Shown here in pieces: positions 22,397 through 34,060 of a DNA stretch of 64,000 nt. This stretch comes from Spisula solida. Taxonomy: Eukaryota; Mollusca; Bivalvia; Venerida; Mactridae. The position numbers were made by a program, and so were the translations under genes. The DNA lies in NCBI GenBank assembly GCA_947247005.1, contig OX365946.1:7634453-7698452 (forward strand), given 5' to 3'. Position 1 is the first letter of the stretch; every line of letters starts with the position of its first letter. Below the pieces are notes generated by a model that was given only the letters and a program-made list of their open reading frames with translations, was not told the DNA's origin and did no database searches.

Positions 22397-22937
22397 CTAA
22401 ATGAATTCCAATACAATGACATATGCCTACGATCATATGAATTTGAAAGAAATTATGAGGAATTGTTTATACATACATATACTTGAATCCACGCTTTAAT
22501 TGAGAGTTTAAACTGCAGTTACATGTCTTAAACTATTGGTTAAAGCATAATTGTGCAAACGGCGCTTTGAACCCGGGTTTAAAGTCGCTCAACTATATAA
22601 TTAAGAGATGTATATTAAATGTGCACTTCGCGCGTGTTAAACCCCCGTTTAAGACTTGTAACCGCGGTTACAAGTCTGTTAACTACATAGTTAAGAGATA
22701 ACCAATGAGAGCGCCGTATTAGTAATTTCATACGCGCTGATTGGTTGTCTCTTAACTATGGGGTTAAGGAAACATCATCGATACTTGTAACTGCAGTTCT
22801 AAGTCTTTATCCGCGGTTTAAAGAATTAATGTGCATTTGGCACTTGCAACCGCGGTTTAAAGTCTCTTAACTACGTAGTTAACTGTTAAACCCATAGATA
22901 AAGGAATTATTGTGCATTCCGCATTCCATACATGTAT

Positions 22938-23346
22938 AGTCCAGAGATTTTGACACGACTTTCGAACTTCAATTAGCATAATTTCACAGCTGATTTATTA
23001 TCTATATTTATATCCCCGGTTGAGTGTTTTCATATGCGGGAAGTATCACGAAGACGTTTGAGGTGTAAATGTAAAGGACCGATTTTGCACGATTTGCTTG
23101 CGGAAATTTATATATTCAACGCAAGAATCCTTTAATATATTCAGACATTAAGGTCAAGATCGTGTCAAATTCTCCGTGCTATACTACAACGCCTGTTACA
23201 AAGTTGTATGATGTATGTTATATGATGCACTAGGTTTAAAATTAGGGAAATGTTGCCATCTTTGGTTTGCTTAATGTATATATTCATTAGCATAAGGGCA
23301 TGCTTTTATTTTTAGATTACTCGTATGTTGGCTGCTACAGTAGAGT
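22938..23346. other. Non-coding stretch, no recognised feature
   Basis: Unique AT-rich sequence with no ORF or repeat of note. Confidence 0.4.
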
Positions 23347-23550
23347 TTGTCTGGATTACCTGCCTCTTACACTACGGGATTAGGTCAGGTTAAAGCCAGT
23401 AATGACGGCTTCCATTGGTACAACGACAACAACAAGAGTGTATTACAGAAGGGACAACACCTAAAACGTGTTTCTAATAAAAACCATCCTCATACACCAG
23501 TGGCTAGTCAAGTTCCCACTGGTGAAGAATACTCTGGTGAACGAGAATGA
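23347..23550 (+). CDS. Unrecognised short reading frame, possible exon or fossil fragment
   Basis: A 67-codon frame opening on TTG and not ATG. Its composition is more protein-like than its surroundings (SNDGFHWYNDNNKSVLQKGQ) and it ends GEEYSGERE. I do not recognise the family. There is no clear splice acceptor at its start. It could be a degraded 3' exon or transposon coding remnant. An overlapping ORF (23468-23662) is a shadow. Confidence 0.2.
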   Translation: MSGLPASYTTGLGQVKASNDGFHWYNDNNKSVLQKGQHLKRVSNKNHPHTPVASQVPTGEEYSGERE

Positions 23551-23928
23551 TAAAAACTCACTATACACTCCCCAAAAAAAAGCTAAACCGCCAGTTTATA
23601 TTTCATTTCCGTTTTGTGAAAAATGCATGTATTCACCTGCAATTTCGCATACCGATACATGATTTAGAGATGCAGCTGAGTATTGGTTTATTTGGACCGT
23701 TTTCCAATTAATTCTAGTGCATCGGTGTATTGCGCAATAATGCATTTTTGCACGTGCAATGCATGTGGACCAGAAGTCACGCGCCCATGAACAAAATCGG
23801 CATTACTGATGACTGTTCATCTTGAAAAACACATAAAACGTTGAAATTGACCCGAGGAACCTTAAATTTTTTTAATCGAATGTAGGTTTATTCTATGTTA
23901 TAAATACTGTAATATTAGAAATGTTATT

Positions 23929-24064
23929 GCGGCATCCATAGAAAGTATGTTTATTTGATGTTGAATATAATGTTGCTATAAACACCTACATTCTATGGAT
24001 GCCACCCTTACATGTAACAACATTATATTCAACATAGACAAAACCTACATTCTATGGATGCCGC
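23929..24064. repeat. Foldback inverted repeat
   Basis: The left arm begins GCGGCATCCATAGAA and runs to TTGAATATAATGTTG. The right arm is its complement (CAACATTATATTCAACATAG ... TTCTATGGATGCCGC). A direct copy of ACCTACATTCTATGGATGCC sits between the arms. Confidence 0.75.
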
Positions 24065-25744
24065 ACTAACATGTCTATAACAACACTATATGCATCATTT
24101 AATATACATACATTATATGGAAATGGCTCTTTTGATTTTCCATGTATCGCGAGATCTAAATAGATTAAAGTTATACGAAATACCTAATTCCACGCGATCT
24201 AATAAATAATTGAATCTAAACACAAGTAATTAATTTAAATAATCTAAAGAAGCACAAGCAACTCACCAGGACCAGTAGAAATATAAAATATTTTACTTGT
24301 GAAAGTTAAATAAATATCACCAAGTACTGTAAAGCAATGAAAATAATAATTTGACCATATAACGATGGCGAAACTGGCCTGACTCCTTCAATAGTATTGA
24401 AAGGAGTGCCTGGCAACAGAAGTGCAGCGCGGAAGACAGATTAGTAGCGGGTAGGTATGACATGCACTGGAACTCTCTTGGACACTTACTCACCAAATAT
24501 ACCGGTTCTACAACATTCACTCAGATCCACACATTACACATTCCAAGCTTTCTCACACAGGGACTTACACACAGTTAGGCAATAAGTATACTATAAATAA
24601 ACATGTATACACACGGACAAGACAAGAAGATGACACTAGAAGACCAGGGTTATAGTTCGTCGGGGATAACTCTACCCTTATCAATAAACAAACTAAGCAA
24701 ATTATAAACGCTGCACGGTCGACTGGCCGCCGGCTTTCAGTGTAGATTTAAAGTGTATAAGCACAAGATTCAACAAAAACAAATATCGAAAATGTATTTT
24801 GTTTTCTTTTTTTTTGTAAACAAAGGCTAGTGTTATAGTTCAATTTTGAACTCTGAGCCATGACCTATCGGACTAGTCCATTTTGGCGGGTAGACCATAG
24901 TTTATTACGTTCGCAGGTCATTATTAATGATGTGATTCTTACATATAGCTGTTTCTTATCGAATTACAGTCTAGTGCAGTCGGCAACGTGCAGGATTTCT
25001 AACCCGAAGTTCGGTGGTTCAAATTCCCAATTCGCTCATATTTTTAATTCATTATTTTATGTTATTTAAAGAGTATATATATTATAAACTAAAGTTTCTT
25101 TTTTTGATTAATCCATGAACATGTGTTGATTCAATTTATTTTTCATTTTCACTTATAGCGATAGTTTCCATATTCCGAGTTTACTGACAACCTGCATTAC
25201 ATTGATTAGCCGCCATAACATTCTACAATACACATGCACAGATCTCAAAATATTTTGAAGCATGTAACAAATAGGGCTTGTTACATACTGTTAAAACACG
25301 GATATTGCAAGTTATGTGCATTTATAAATTAAAAAATGTGTAAATATAAATTTAAAAAAATAAAATATACTTTATTTTGGTGAGATTCGAACTTGCCCTG
25401 GTCAGACAAAAGTAATTTAACAATGTACCAAGCGCTATACCGTCACGACCATTCAGACACACTAAAAATAGTTGGCCTTAATTGTATTATTATTCTTTTC
25501 CATAAAACTTATACCAACCTATATCGATTATTGGTTAAAACCTTAAAAGTGCAGTCACGGCTCAATGCTCGAAATTGAACTATATCTCCGGCGAACTATA
25601 CATGCACATTTATCGATAGGATATTTGTTTATCTTTATGGACGAAACGTTAGGCCTAGTAAGCAACATCACATGGATGAGTAATCAACAGTGTAGTTTAA
25701 AGCGTTAATTAACGTTTACAAAAATATCGTATAGTAATTGAACG
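24065..25744. other. Non-coding region upstream of the P450 pseudogene
   Basis: AT-rich. It holds one tRNA-like SINE remnant (24970-25030) and no supported gene. GCACGGTCGACTGGCCG near 24713 recurs loosely at 27045 (CACGGTCAACTGGTCG), suggesting a diverged dispersed repeat. Confidence 0.4.
24970..25030 (+). repeat. tRNA-derived SINE fragment
   Basis: TAGTGCAGTCGGCAACGTGC (A-box region), then TTCTAACCCGAAG (anticodon-arm-like) and B-box GGTTCAAATTCC. It does not fold into a complete tRNA. Confidence 0.5.
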
Positions 25745-26679
25745 ATGGCGGATGTAACTACATATGCAGTGGCTACAATATGTGTCTTATTGTTTGTAAA
25801 CTTTATGAAAATCAAATTCGCTTGTTGCAGAAAGAAATATCCAAGCGGACCAATTGGATTACCAATTGTTGGGCATTTGCCATTTTACGGAAGGTATCCA
25901 CCAACAACATTCTTTAGATGGTGGCAGCAATAATTATGGCGACGTATAAAACACGGTAGTTGGAACGCTGTTGTTGTCAATGGATATTCTGCCATTACGG
26001 AAGTTACACAATATGCGGAAGATGCATTCAGCGGACGTCCGAATTTTGTAACTGTCGAATTGTTTACGGAACGCATTGGTGAAGAGACGTTTGCATTTGG
26101 TAACTTTACCCCCGCCTACGTCAAGCAGCATAAAATGGCGACAAGAGCTCTCAGGTTGTTTACATCCGGCAGACCGGAAGAAGTTGAAGAGATAATTTCA
26201 TCGGAAGCTGATTTATTTGTAGACATAATGCTAAAACAATGTGGAACAATTCCAGGATATGTAGACATTGAGGTTGAAGCTTTGACAGTAAATTTTACCT
26301 ATCAGTTGCTATACGGTAGAGGAGCAGATGTTGATCTTGACCGACACGTGAAGGCGATGTGGGATTTTCTTGAAGTGTTTGGCTCAGATACTTCATGCCA
26401 TGGAAGTTAACAGAATTACGTAAAGTGCTTTCAAAGGTCTACGATTTTGAAGAAGGGCAGGTTAAACTTTATTTTAATATATTTGTGTCTTTATATTAAG
26501 ATTAATATAGAGATTATTACTTGAGTGTCTTTTCTAATCTAGTTGAATAAAATAATAAAATGCGAGTTAAATAAATTCAACCGAAACTCATATGAGAGTA
26601 CGCCAAATGAGTTATATACACTCGCATGGATACATGAAGAAATCATGTTTCAACAGTCACATACTCACATCGTATAATC

Positions 26680-26990
26680 CGTTGCGTGTCTGAAGGCAGC
26701 TCGGTTTGTGAAATGCAGCCAAAACGCGTTTTGTTCTACTCAAGTAGGATACGTATTTGTTATTTTTATGTAATTCGTTGCTTTTGAGAGTGATCACTTA
26801 ATACTTATTTCGTTGAAGCGAAGAATAAACAATAATTATTATAGACAATTGATGTGTTCACAAATGCCATATCGATCAAGAAAACAGTTTTTGGGTATGC
26901 GATGTTTGCAGAAAGTTCGAAACTATCGCTTTTGACATAAAATTATCGAGTTAAGTCGTGGTTTGGGAAGAGCTGCCTTACACGCAACGG
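26680..26990. repeat. Inverted-repeat element in the P450 intron
   Basis: CCGTTGCGTGTCTGAAGGCAGCTC (left) pairs with GAGCTGCCTTACACGCAACGG (right) apart from a 3-base gap, separated by about 260 bp of unique sequence. Probably a MITE; the outer ends are not resolved. Confidence 0.55.
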
Positions 26991-27383
26991 GATGTATCGC
27001 TCACTGGAGATAACGCAATACACATTGGATAATGTCAAAACTTCACGGTCAACTGGTCGCTTGCTATTAGTGTCGATTGAAAGAGTATTTGCATTAAACT
27101 TGCTTTGAAATTGATTAGTCACGAGAACAAAAATCGACGTCGAAAATTATTTAAAATGTATATAAGGCTTTTGTCCACTGCTGTTCCTGTCGAATGTCAC
27201 CTTCCCAGTTCTATTTGCTATTATCTTTTTAAAGTTAATTATTATCAACATTATGTATTATCATTGTAGATTGATGAGCATTACGAATCGTTTTCTGGTG
27301 ACGTCATCAGAGATGCAGACGTGATCCTGAACCAGTTCCAGTACTCACGTACCCTTACACACAGGACCAGTTTTCCACTTGTG

Positions 27384-27505
27384 GATGAAACTCGACATTG
27401 TTGTCAAATTGTCATGGAAGGGTATAACCTGCCGGGACCGGAGATCGAATGCGGATCGCAGGGTTACACATCCAGTTCACTTACCAATGGGCCACGGTTG
27501 CTGTT
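27384..27505 (-). repeat. tRNA-derived SINE, minus strand
   Basis: Read on the minus strand: TGGCCCATTGGTAAGTG (A-box), then GGATGTGTAACCCTGCG and CATTCGATCTCC (B-box, one mismatch from GTTCGATTCC), then CCGGCAGGTTATACCC. It abuts the second P450 exon block. A diverged relative of its 3' part occurs near 51730-51780. Confidence 0.6.
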
Positions 27506-29237
27506 CATATTATTTGGGAATAAGTGTATATCTTTCAATTTTCGGACTTTTTTGCTTTTGATAGAGTATGTAAACACTTTTTGATAAACATGTGTAACAT
27601 TATATTGCCGCTTAAGTGTACGTACATCCATCACTTTTCACTAATTGATAAGCGGTCATACATCATTACCCTTTTCATGTTTTACAAGCGATTTAATGCA
27701 CACATATCCCATCATTAGTGTTAGATTAACCACATGGTTTTCAAAAACATGTTACCTACATTGTACAACATTTAGTCATCTTATGATAGCGATATCATAT
27801 ACAAATCATACAGATATGAAAAAACTACTCGTTCTTTTGGGTGGGGTCAAATTGTGGTTTTAATACCATCAAATAAAATGACAATTAACATTTTCGTCAA
27901 CTATATTTTCTATATACTCTATACGAACACTAATTTATCTTAGAATTATTTTGCAACACTCAGTTATTTTTGACTGACCCTCGCAGATGTATTAGCATTT
28001 TTAATATTTGCATACGGTATGGATATGTTTTTCTTCATCGTTTAAGGTTTTAATTAATCACGGTTCAATAACATGTTATCGACATTAGACTAAATGTAGT
28101 CATTTTATGATAACTATACAACTCATATAGATACGATCAACCAACAATAGTTTTGGTGCAACCGTATGAATTCAAAAATTTCACAATACATACTCTAGCA
28201 AAATCTTAATACAAATGTACTATCATTTTAATAAATGCATACGGCTATGTTTTTTCTTCATCGGTATGTTTCGTTAATGCAAGACGGACATCGTTATTAG
28301 TATGGTGACCCTTGTCAAATTGACATTAGGACATACGTTTCAATATTGTATTTGTCTTGTTGGCATGTGATCGAAGAATGTTTTGTAAGTTAGCACCCAT
28401 TTGAATTTCAGGATATATCGCAATCTCGAAGAACACGTAAGTACGTGGCACTTAATTCAACCAGAAGCTTTACAATAGCTTTTTTTCTGACGTCAATATT
28501 GTTTGCAGTCGTTCAAACTGTATGTATTATCCAGGTAAAACATAAGTCCCTTGCATGTCGAACCTCTACGAGAACGCACAATTGTCAATACTACTTATAG
28601 AATACTAGCGTAAAATGATGTAACCGTTGTTTATTCCACTTTATTATTATCAACATTACAGGCGTGATATCACGACCAAGGCAATCACATGGATGCTACT
28701 TTACATGGAAGCGTATCCAGATGTGCAGCAAAAAATGCATGAAGAAATCAACGAAGTTATCAAAGGGCGAAAGGTTTCACTGAATGACAAAAAGAAGCAT
28801 ACGGATGCAATATTTTATGAAGTGAGCCGATTAGTCACCTAGATACCACTTTCTCTGCCGCATTATGCAATCATGGATGCAAAGGCAGGGGGCTATGATA
28901 TCGACAAAGGAACTGTTGTTATATCGAATCAATATTCTGTGCACCACGACAGGAACTATTGGGGGGGGGTCCCGAGTGTTTCTGACCAGATCGTTTCCTT
29001 GGTGACGACCACGCCCTAAATGCTGATTTGTGTTCTCATGTGATCTCAATCGGACTGGGACGCTGTCGCTTCGTTGGTGAAGTTCTTGCTAAGATGAATG
29101 TGTTTATGTCATTTGCGTCCATTATGCAAAGATGTGAATTCATTTAACCGCCCGGGGAGGTATTGGACCTTACTCCAATCTTTGGACTCGTCAATCAAAC
29201 ACATGACTTTCGTGTGTTGGTGAAAGAAAGGAAGTAG

Positions 29238-30223
29238 ATGATCCACCCTTCGACATTCTAAACAGACCATAAATTTATGGCTTGCTCGTTGGTCTTAGAA
29301 CTATTAATTTATCCTGTCTTCACGTGTGATGTCTATAAGTAACACAGCGATACAAACTGATTTCTAAGTTTGACATATAAGCATGTTATGTTTAGCTTCA
29401 ATTAACCATCATGCATATATTATTCTTGTCAGTTCTAATTCTTGTCAGGGCCTAGTCTTATAAAAAATCAGGGTTCTGTTTTATCAAAGCTTTGACCTTT
29501 ATTATACCCTTCAAGAATTCCAAAGACATCACCTATCATTGTTGAAAGCAAAGGGAATAACTGATTTTTGTGCCTATTCAAACAATCCGGCCATCAGCCT
29601 GTAAACTGTGTTGACATCAATGGATCTATTGTTGCATGGAAAACTCAATATTGATACCGAAAATGTCTGAATCGCCAATTAATGCAGCTCGAGTCAAACG
29701 TTAAAACTTTCAAAGACCTCCCTTTGAATTAAGTTAAGAGCTTTTTTGGGCAATTGCTTGCATACACTGTAAGTTTCTTAATGAAATGTGCTGACCGTAG
29801 TCCACTGCATACCACACCACTAAATCTACCAATACACGAGACTTCTACGTTGATACATAGTCAATTGAAATTACTCAAAGAGAAATCTGATCTAAAATAT
29901 AGATTCTTTTTATTTTTATTTAGTTTAGGGGATTTCATTAACCACGAAATCAAATTTCCAATGAATACCGGGTAATAATGTTTATAAATCCCACAGATAT
30001 TAATGCTTTTACAGCATATGGTCGCAAGATGACAATCAATACGCATTCAAATTATCACACATTCCTTTATTCATACAAAAGTAATATTGCAGGTTCGACA
30101 CACAGGTCTATAAATAACATTAACAATTAAAAATATGACCAATAATAGTTGAAGCATATATTAATTTTATTATCTATTTTTAGAACAATCGTGTGCATGT
30201 AAGTTGCGGGTGAAGAAATGGTT
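29238..30223. other. Non-coding stretch, no recognised feature
   Basis: AT-rich spacer between the P450 pseudogene and a minisatellite. ORFs here are short and unconvincing. Confidence 0.4.
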
Positions 30224-30765
30224 ACATTGTCTCAAAATTGCATATTAGCACATTTTTAACAAGTCAAACTCAATTTGATGGTGACATTGCCTCAAAACTG
30301 CATATACGCATGCTTTTAACAAGTTAACAAGTACATTTTCATGTTAACATTGAATCGAAACTGCATATTAGCATACTTTTAACAAGTTAACAAGTACATT
30401 TTCATGTTGACATTGCATCAAAACTGCATATTAGCATACTTTTAACAAGTTAACAAATACATTTTCATGTTAACATTGCATCAAAACTGCATATTAGCAT
30501 ACTTTTAACAAGTTAACAAATACATTTTCATGTTGACATTGCCTCAAAACTGCATATTAGCATGCTTTCAACAAGTTAACAAATACATGTTGATGGTGAC
30601 ATTGCCTCAAAACTGCATATTAGCATGCTTTCAACAAGTTAACAAATACATTTAAATGTTGACATTGCCTCAAAACTGCATATTAGCATGCTTTCAACAA
30701 GTTAACAAATACATGTTGATGGTGACATTGCATCAAAACTGCATATTAACACGCCTTTCCCAATA
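30224..30765 (+). repeat. Minisatellite, 63-bp unit, about nine copies
   Basis: ACATTGCCTCAAAACTGCAT recurs at 30224, 30284, 30347, 30410, 30473, 30536, 30599, 30662 and 30725. All spacings are 63 except the first (60). Consecutive units alternate between TGATGGTG and TTCATGTT spacers, so there are sub-families. Some units are open in one frame, but TTTTAAC in others introduces stops, so it is not coding. Confidence 0.95.
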
Positions 30766-31515
30766 CTAAATCAATTTCGAGGAGTTCAGTTGACGTGTTA
30801 ACGTTTAAAAAATATTCGATTTACAAGTATATATTTAATTCAAAGTTTTACTAGCTGAACTTTATAAATACTAAGTTGAACGTACCATAATGTGAGCAGA
30901 TTCAATTATGCTGAAGATTCAAATAATTATTATATTCACTAATTATTGCATCAAATCATCTTGTGCGAGTTACTAACTTACTGGAGTATCTTGCTGAGTG
31001 GCTTCGTATTCCTCATTTTCGTCTCTAATCTGTTGCTATACCTTAAAAACTATACCAATAGACACAATATACTAGAAACAGAATCCCCAAAATCCACATT
31101 CGAATAGTAACGGTGGGACCGGATGTGGGGATCTATAATCTACTCGTGTTAAGTGTGACTAATTATTAATATTATTGAAAACCTACCAAATATGGAAGTC
31201 AGTTTAATAAACGGTCACTGTTTGCGATGTCTGTGGTTTTGGGGCTTATGAATGGTAAACGTCTTCGTTTGTATTTAAAAGAAAAGCATCTTCCTCTATA
31301 AAAACAAAATCCGTCCGACTTCAGAATGATTTTCATTGGCATATCAAAAATTAATTTGTAATAAACACATTTTTTATGAATTTTAACATTTTTAACGTCA
31401 TTTCCGCGACGACTTCATACGCATGTAATAAGCGTCAGAATCACAGACTGTTCCACAATAAATATTAATTCTGTAAGTATCAAGCGACGGATCTCAATGA
31501 CTTTCTTCAAGCGCT
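30766..31515. other. Region downstream of the second acidic exon
   Basis: Non-coding. On the minus strand it would be 3' UTR or flank of the 31516-32060 exon. An ATTAAA-type hexamer (minus) exists near 31205, but no signal can be chosen with confidence. Confidence 0.35.
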
Positions 31516-32060
31516 TCACCAGGATGACTCTCCACTAAAGTCGCTATTATCATGACTAAATATATCTGTTGAACCACTATCAAACATTGACTCAGATTCA
31601 CCCGATAACCAGTCATTATTTCTATCGTTTCCTGATTCAAATGAAGGTATATCGAAATCATAATTTCCCGGGAAGGATAAATCTGGTGCAGGTCGATCTT
31701 CAAAATCAGAAGCCACGTCAGTAACGAGACTTCCGAAGTGATCAAACGAGTCTTGGAAATCTGGAAACTCTGTTCTATCCATGGTTTCCGGAGCGTCATT
31801 TAAACCGGCATTATCAAACATAGTTTCCAGACTGTCACCCATATTTGGCATTTCAAAATTTGAGTCAAAGTCAGTCAAAGATGAAGATATATCACTGAAT
31901 CTTTCCCGTGAATCCGAAACTACGTCATTGAAATTTTCAAATGCTGAAGAAAACATTTCATTCCCATTAGAATGTTCACCTTGTGAAGCAAAAGAATCAT
32001 CAGAAAGTTCAGGAGTGTCTATGTCTAAATTAAAATTGTCCAAAACGTCTTCAACCATAT
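31516..32060 (-). CDS. Acidic exon, probable continuation of the type II acidic protein locus
   Basis: An open frame of 180 codons from ATG at 32058, ending TGA at 31516, directly after a good acceptor (TTTGTATTTCAG, AG at 32062-32061). The product is highly acidic, low in Cys and disordered-looking (MVEDVLDNFNLDIDTPELSD... with many D, S, E and F). It has no signal peptide or known domain. Its composition matches the C-terminal part of the large acidic exon (34061-36121), which ends in a strong donor, GTAAGT, exactly 2,000 bp upstream on the same strand. Joining the two exons puts this frame one base off. It is either the 3' part of the same gene with a one-base lesion, or a second cistron or gene with an unseen 5' exon. 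Confidence 0.6.
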
Positions 32061-34060
32061 CTGAAATACAAACATAAAAAACTATGATTTAATTTACCTC
32101 AACCTAAATAGGCATATACTGTAGCAAAATACGCAATATCTGGTTATTTTAACTTTACGTTAGTACTTTATCAAAATATTTTAACAGTAAAAAGTTGTTA
32201 AATGTAAATGTAAACATTGTCTATTAATAAATAAGTGTTTCATACCGGTACATTGAACATACGTATTTGAGCTTTTAAAACGAAAACAAACGAAGCTTTG
32301 AATTGACCTTCTAATTATTCGGCAATTACACAATGCTGTTCATTTTGTTCACGTGGTAAGGACCTGACATTTTCATTTAAAAGTTCAAATAATTGTAGTA
32401 TATCATGCAACATAGCATCGGAAAATTCGCATTCATCATTTATTTGGCATGCAATAAATAAGTTATATATCAAACACAGTTTCAAACATGCAGCCCGGCA
32501 AACATCGCGATACATACATAATATACATTAACAAGAGTGCAGATTATAATCGCATTCAAAGCCTATCTTAGACTGCCCTGACCCAAACCACACGTTCCCT
32601 GACCACAATTCGAATGTTACTTCAAAAAGGGCAATCGTTCTATTACATGTCTTTTATGATGACAATTAAATTGAGAAATCACCCAGTTTTTGTGTATTCC
32701 TGTGACCAATTTCAAAATATCCCCACCTTAAAAGATTGAAATTTTACGAACTATATGCACTGGTGCAAAATCATGATTGCAGAAAACTGTAGTAGTTTTC
32801 CATTATCAATAACATACAGAAGTAATGTTTTCAGACTTGTATATATTACGACGGATATTATGGCCTATCGCACATTTCTTCAAACGCAAATATAAAGTAC
32901 ATCTACAACAATAAGTATCAAACCGTCATCCAGGCATTTTGCAGCTGTACGCGCGCTCGCAACGACGCGAAATGGTAAAGTTGATTTAAGTTTCGACAAT
33001 AAATGTAACGATTACAACAGCTTAATGCGTTACTTACTTCATGCAAACCGCTTGCAACCATGCTCACTTACCGTCACCACTTACCTTATGGTCGCTCAGA
33101 CAGAACTAATCTGAATAATTATACTAATCATTAGCATACTAACCTTTACTGTGTGTAGATTATTGTGTGACAAGATTCTCATCTACAGACGTAATGCCAA
33201 AATAATGGTCGTAGAAGAAGAAGACGAAGAACAACAACAGAGGAGGAGACTGAACTAGCCGATTGGTACTAATAGTAAGCCAAATATGTGTGATACTGTA
33301 CAATGTATTTATTATACAGATGCACATTCATTTCAACTCTTCATATAATCGATGCCATCTAACTCTACTTAACCTGACTTTTCGATATACTACAATTTGT
33401 ATATTTAAGAACATTTGTATCGTACTTGTTGGGATGACACTTCATCGCTACGGGTTCGAATCAAGTCGTGGCTATATAGTTTGTACATGCTTGTAGTATG
33501 CTTGCTTGCTGAATACCAATGTTTCCTCAATATCATGACACAACCTTACGCTAAAATCGTCAATGTTACACTTAGCATCACGTACGTATAATGTATAATT
33601 ATATATGCCTACCTACAACGCGATGATTATCAAAAATAAACGATATATATAAATAGGACGTATGTAGTTATGTCTTTTTACATAAAAATAGCTGATAAAC
33701 TTGGTACATAACACACATCTATGCCTACTGCCGAATGTATACACAGGCAATAATGGAAACAACATTAAAACTCAATGCCACAACGACCTACCTAACCTCA
33801 TTTCATGAACTTATGTATGCTACCTACATGTTTACATCTAAACTTACCTCATCATTCCTGGCCAATGCAAAGTTATATATACATTAATAGTATATATAAC
33901 TCCTATAAATCGTGAAGGATATAGTATGGGACTTGTGAAATATCATATAAACATCATGCACTGTTTCTCATGCAGGAAGACGTCAGCATCTCTCAGGTTT
34001 ATACACAACCATATATGAGTGTCCCAACAATCCATGCGTGTGTTTCATGTCCGCACTTAC
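32061..34060 (-). other. Probable intron between the two acidic exons
   Basis: Bounded on the minus strand by GTAAGTG (34060-34054) and TTTCAG (32066-32061). Inside, a 66-codon minus-strand ORF (32315-32515, RDVCRAACLKLCLIYNLF..., INDECEFSDAMLHDILQLFE) has somewhat protein-like composition but no splice context, so it is not called as a gene. A GAAGAAGAAGACGAAGAAC purine run lies near 33210. Confidence 0.5.

Larger units (their letters stand above)
20742..22930. mobile_element. 2.2-kb long-TIR transposon rich in AAC-NNNN-GTT palindromes
   Basis: Ends ATGGAATGCGG and CCGCATTCCATA, flanked by a perfect 7-bp repeat, CATGTAT (20735-20741, 22931-22937). The TIRs match closely for about 190 bp and stay related beyond. 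They are built from palindromes with a common frame and changing centre: AACTACGTAGTT, AAACCGCGGTTT, AACTGCAGTT, AACTATATAGTT, AACCCGGGTT. The centre holds a nested inverted-repeat element (21413-21727) and a 71-bp array. It shares AATTAACGTGCGTGTA (near 21525) with the interior of the 1895-4344 element (near 3830). No transposase ORF. Confidence 0.85.
25745..29237 (+). pseudogene. Cytochrome P450 pseudogene (CYP2 clan, CYP1/CYP17-like)
   Basis: Three exon-like blocks: 25745-26460, 27270 to about 27380, and 28662-29237. Block 1 has an N-terminal membrane anchor, the hinge SGPIGLPIVGHLPFYG, then GSWNAVVVNGYSAITE and a SGRP motif, as in CYP1/CYP17/CYP2. Block 3 has the I-helix end GRDITTKAITW, the ExxR motif (EVSR) and the haem-region match IGLGRCRFVGE. 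Breaks: a 4-base insertion giving TAA at 25931 plus indels over the next 20 bases; a 1-base loss near 26390; a CAG-to-TAG-type stop at 28840; a frameshift at the G9 run (28961-28969). The invariant haem-ligand Cys is Phe (TTC, 29070-29072) and the preceding Arg is Cys. The start of the I-helix exon is missing. Intact, such enzymes sit in the ER membrane and hydroxylate lipophilic substrates. This copy cannot. Confidence 0.88.

Noticed and set aside
30224..30765. 63-bp repeat as a 21-residue coding repeat (63 is a multiple of three and one frame of some units is open)
   Set aside because: Several units contain TTTTAAC, which puts TAA in that frame, and one unit is 60 bp.
31781..32077. 98-codon plus ORF opposite the second acidic exon
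   Set aside because: Antisense shadow of an acidic reading frame with a proper acceptor site.
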